From: Aselliscus stoliczkanus
Taxonomy: Eukaryota; Chordata; Mammalia; Chiroptera; Hipposideridae
NCBI GenBank assembly: GCA_033961575.1
Contig: CM066734.1
Location: 79,110,501-79,174,500 of the forward strand
Length of the DNA: 64,000 nucleotides
Direction: 5' to 3'
Part shown: piece after piece, positions 62,331 through 64,000 of the stretch
Layout: every line of letters begins with the position of its first letter
How positions within the stretch are numbered: position 1 is the stretch's first letter
Notes under the pieces: generated by a model
What the model was told of the DNA's origin: nothing
The model's input: only the letters and a program-made list of their open reading frames with translations
The model's database searches: none
Translations under genes and position numbers: made by a program

Positions 62331-64000
62331 GCAGTCCATATAGACCTTTCATCCTGAATTTACAATTGTTACTGTTATTTTACCACACAGTGTAAATGTA
62401 TGCAGATATTGTAACAAGAAGCAGGGAATGCCACATGAAGCCATAGGCACCACTGTGGCTTGAGTTTGGGTACATAGGGCTATTACTTGTTCAGAGTCCT
62501 AAAGAGATTGCAAAATCAGTGTTTTTCTTCCATCAATGCAAAGATTGATTTCAACTAAATTAGCCCTAATTACCTCAAAATTTCAAATTTGTAACAAGGT
62601 TGATACTGAGTATTTCCCTAATCACTTACTCTGGCTTAGTTATTATCTATTCTCCATTTAGTATAAGAAACTACCACTTATTTGACAGATATTCTTAACT
62701 ATCACTGGATTTGAACAGAGGAATGACTGACTTTATATGATATTTTCATATTTTATAAAATCTGTGATTTAATTTGTGGTATTATGAACAGTTAATAGCT
62801 GGAATAAATTCTTACTAGTACTGAGGGATGTTTTGGGTAGTTTTAAGGCTGCTAATATGAGGCATGAATTGTACAGTTTCATGCCAAATAAGTTTATGGC
62901 TTTAAAACCGAGTCCATTAATGATGTAATACGTTAGAGAAGATGAAGTACAACTTCAAATACTGATTGGCTAGTGTTTCATTTTTTAAGGCTACAAATTT
63001 CAAAGGAGGTGTTTGTAATCCGTTGTTACTTAACACTCAGGACTCCGGTTCAATATCTCAAAATAAGGTTACATTACTAGATTAGTGGAATTTATAAAAA
63101 TATTGTTAAGGTGATTTTTAGCTCTCAAGTCTACCTATTCCACGTTCTATTGTAGGGATCCAGGCAGGAAAAAGGTAGATAGTTGTAGTTCCAATTCTTG
63201 CCACAAGAGGATAGTCTTCCCACAGAAAAATGTTATTACACATTTTCATTTTCTTGTATTAGCATTGGAATGTTAAAACTAATTTTAGAAACTATGTCGG
63301 TTGAAGTTAGAATTCATGACCTATAATTCTTATAACTGCAGTATTTAAGTCTGTTCTGCTATGAAATAATGTAGATAAAACGAAGTAAGTGGGGATCAAC
63401 CATTAAATATTAGTAATCATAACATACTGTTTTAGCAGTTAGGATCTCTTCTCTAAATAAATAATATTTTTTCCAAGTAAAGCCATTTTCAAATAATAGT
63501 ATATTTGTGGAATTTGTGAGAAAAACTCAGAGCATCTCAAATTATATATGGATTCTCTTATTTTGGTTAAATTACTTTATAGAATAAACCTACACATTTA
63601 CAAAATTTTTTCACTAATTTAAGTATGTGGTTGCTTTTTATTCTAGTCAAGTGCTTGATTGAAAATATTTGCAAAGATCTGTACCAAGAAAAACATTTTG
63701 TTGCTCTGTTGTCTTTAAATTTGGGCTGTTCAGTGTATGAAAACTCCATTTCAATATAAAATAAGGTAAGTAAATTCTCATCCCAGATCTATTACTAATT
63801 AACCAAGCACTGTATTTTACTGAAACCAATGTATTCTCACTGATTCTCTCAGTTGTTTCATCTGAAATGGAGAGCTTAGATGTCCATCCTTGATTTTTTT
63901 TGTTTGTTTGTTTCCATTCTTTCCTCTAACAGTGAAATGTCCCTTTTACACTGTGAAGAAAATCCTAAAGAGCAAGAGTGAATTCATGCTGTCCCTGATT
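62331..64000. other. Unique AT-rich sequence
   Basis: No gene or repeat recognised up to the window end. Confidence 0.5.

Overview
This window looks like non-coding nuclear DNA of a placental mammal, either a gene desert or the inside of a long intron. It is AT-rich. No reading frame in it has the length or family resemblance of a host protein-coding exon. What can be recognised is almost all interspersed repeats: LINE-1 (L1) elements of several ages, short tRNA-derived SINEs with clean target-site duplications, LTR pieces, a mariner, a mariner-like MITE, ancient MIR, L2, hAT and Tigger relics, and microsatellites. The SINE type (about 95 bp, starting GGGCCGGC and ending in GCCCTC plus an A-rich tail), the L1 3' UTR type and the mariner copies would fit a laurasiatherian, perhaps a bat. 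That is inference from memory of repeat families and is not proved here.

Layout. 1-10,285 is mostly unique AT-rich sequence with MIR/L2 traces, (CA)n tracts and an old L1 3' end at 8.9-9.4 kb. 10,286-16,488 is an L1-rich block with three insertions on the minus strand: a rearranged ORF1-bearing L1 with its CpG-rich 5' UTR (10,298-12,994), a small 5'-inverted L1 (13,558-13,987) and a second ORF1-bearing deleted L1 (14,765-16,472). 16.5-31 kb is mostly unique, with a probable conserved regulatory element containing three octamer motifs (18.35-18.67 kb), MIRs, SINEs, an L1 3' UTR copy, a hAT-type MITE and LTR-like pieces. 31.0-33.96 kb is a plus-strand L1 lacking the reverse transcriptase, split by a mariner whose two ends are inverted copies of the same 3' terminus. 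38.7-41.6 kb is an old L1 invaded by an LTR and a long (GA)n tract. 44.9-45.05 kb is a palindromic (GATA)n/(TATC)n satellite. 46.3-50.8 kb is a minus-strand L1 with a nearly full-length but decayed ORF2. 52.4-53.5 kb holds old L1 sequence and a SINE. 56.9-59.6 kb is an old plus-strand L1 carrying a mariner-like MITE and two SINEs. 59.7-64 kb has one more SINE, two ancient repeats and unique sequence.

How the parts relate. The SINEs and L1s share the same type of insertion site (TTTT/AA-like, with 11-18 bp duplications), as expected if L1 ORF2 protein copies both. The most interesting signal is that the two minus-strand L1s at 10.3-13.0 and 14.8-16.5 kb share one 3' UTR-to-ORF2 deletion junction. 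This suggests that an L1 derivative without reverse transcriptase kept being copied in trans, in the manner of half-L1 (HAL1) elements. No host gene, RNA gene or CRISPR array is supported.
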